Origin: Pedobacter cryoconitis | GTDB taxonomy: Bacteria; Bacteroidota; Bacteroidia; Sphingobacteriales; Sphingobacteriaceae | Assembly: GCF_014200595.1 (NCBI RefSeq) | Contig: NZ_JACHCG010000001.1 | Span: forward strand, 1,984,001 to 2,048,000 | DNA length: 64,000 nt | Direction: 5' to 3' | In this document: piece after piece, positions 63,324-64,000 of the stretch | Layout: each line of letters begins with the position of its first letter | Position numbering within the stretch: position 1 is the first letter of the stretch | Program-made: the position numbers and the translations under genes | Notes under the pieces: generated by a model | Told to the model about the DNA's origin: nothing | The model's database searches: none | What the model saw: only the letters and a program-made list of their open reading frames with translations

Positions 63324-63981
63324 AAAAACCTTTAGCAATGAAGAGGTTAAAAAAGATATAAGAGATATTATGGACATTCCATAGATTGATCGCGAAATTT
63401 ATCATGTGTATAGTAAGTTCATTGTACAAAAGAAAAATAAAGAAATTAACAGCCACATACAAACCAAGCCCGGTGGCAATCCAGAAGTCACTTGTGAATA
63501 TGTTCACATTAACGTTTTCGTGAACCTTAAATAAAAAATAGCTCAGTGAGTAAAACAACAATAAAATTGCCTCAACTGATAATAACCGGCTGCTCAATCG
63601 CCAGTAATCAAAAAAGTTTTCATAAAAAATAAAGTTGACCAGTAGAAAAACGATAAAGGCAATTTGAATTGTCTTTTTTAATTTTACTATAACTTGTTGT
63701 TTAAGGCCAATAAAAAATGAACTGAATAAAAAGAACGTTACCACTGAGTGTAAATTATATAGCCAGTTGTTTGAACTAAAGCTTACAGGCAGTACGATTC
63801 TAAACTTCCAGACGATATCAATGATGATATTTATTCCCAGTGCAATCCATATATAAAAAACAACCGGTTGATGAATGGCCGGTTGTTTTTTATAGAGCAG
63901 GACGGCAATGGGAATGAACAACGCCCAGACTTCTGACCAATCCAGAATAACTTGTAGCATATGCAATAGCTGATGTAGCAT
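63304..63981 (-). CDS. Multi-pass membrane protein coupled to the kinase
   Basis: A 225-residue protein with six or so membrane segments (about 12-30, 40-60, 75-92, 105-122, 135-152, 168-188). Its stop overlaps the kinase start by 20 bp, so the two are co-translated. MWNVHNISYIFFNLFIAKGF-like end and aromatic-rich helices resemble 7TMR-like sensory modules that sit beside kinases in Bacteroidota, but I do not recognise the family. It is plausibly the membrane sensor of the system. Gene ends 19 bp from the window edge. Confidence 0.7.
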   Translation of the reverse strand: MLHQLLHMLQVILDWSEVWALFIPIAVLLYKKQPAIHQPVVFYIWIALGINIIIDIVWKFRIVLPVSFSSNNWLYNLHSVVTFFLFSSFFIGLKQQVIVKLKKTIQIAFIVFLLVNFIFYENFFDYWRLSSRLLSVEAILLLFYSLSYFLFKVHENVNVNIFTSDFWIATGLGLYVAVNFFIFLLYNELTIHMINFAINLWNVHNISYIFFNLFIAKGFYASGKH

Positions 63982-64000
63982 TTTCCTGGTTTATGTAGCA

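Noticed and set aside
62520..63377. Longer kinase start at 63377
   Set aside because: It would overlap the upstream membrane-protein gene by 74 bp; ATG 63323 gives a 20-bp overlap and a cleaner membrane segment.

Overview
The window reads as chromosomal DNA of a Bacteroidota member, most probably a Sphingobacteriaceae/Pedobacter-like soil bacterium. The signs are a SusC/SusD pair with its own ECF sigma factor and FecR anti-sigma factor, a TAnnTTTG-type promoter, alginate-lyase and fasciclin family proteins, a grasp-with-spasm RiPP locus, and coding without visible Shine-Dalgarno sequences. Genus is inference; no rRNA is present.

Layout. 1-7.8 kb: a minus-strand unit of sigma factor, FecR, SusC, SusD and a metallophosphoesterase (cut by the window edge). 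7.9-15.5 kb: TolC-like protein, SRPBCC protein, a large multi-PAS histidine kinase, and an M1 aminopeptidase. 15.6-19.1 kb: a gene graveyard with a truncated SnoaL-like gene, dispersed and tandem repeats, IS3- and IS256-type remnants, and one intact alpha/beta hydrolase. 19.1-26.1 kb: an A+T-rich island lying at the 3' end of tRNA-Ser(TGA), with a 19-bp fragment of the tRNA 3' end at its far boundary. It carries a graspetide (grasp-with-spasm) locus and a divergent pair, a non-standard ATP-grasp protein and a GT2-like glycosyltransferase. 26.2-36.9 kb: housekeeping and stress genes, namely two unlike MsrB paralogues, AraC, DinB, ferritin, alginate lyase, TlpA-type thioredoxin, fasciclin, DoxX, GNAT and a MocR regulator. 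36.9-39.5 kb: mlaE-mlaF-mlaD-like lipid ABC transporter operon. 39.7-47.2 kb: a lysine-degradation cluster (saccharopine/lysine dehydrogenase, aminoadipate-semialdehyde dehydrogenase, DUF1338/HglS, D-2-hydroxyglutarate dehydrogenase) with a divergent LysR gene. 47.2-49.9 kb: SGNH hydrolase, polysaccharide deacetylase, AraC. 50.1-56.6 kb: tetR plus a tripartite RND pump with a clear TetR operator. 56.6-59.5 kb: NrtR-like regulator, a hypothetical protein, truC, and a lipase-like protein.

59.5-64 kb: a minus-strand locus of membrane protein, histidine kinase, LuxR-type response regulator, a 104-residue Cys-free helical small protein, an SdpA-like membrane-anchored protein, an HTTM/SdpB-like membrane protein and a DCC-family thiol oxidoreductase. 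It looks like a two-component-regulated peptide maturation or export system and is, with the tRNA-linked graspetide island, the most novel part of the window.
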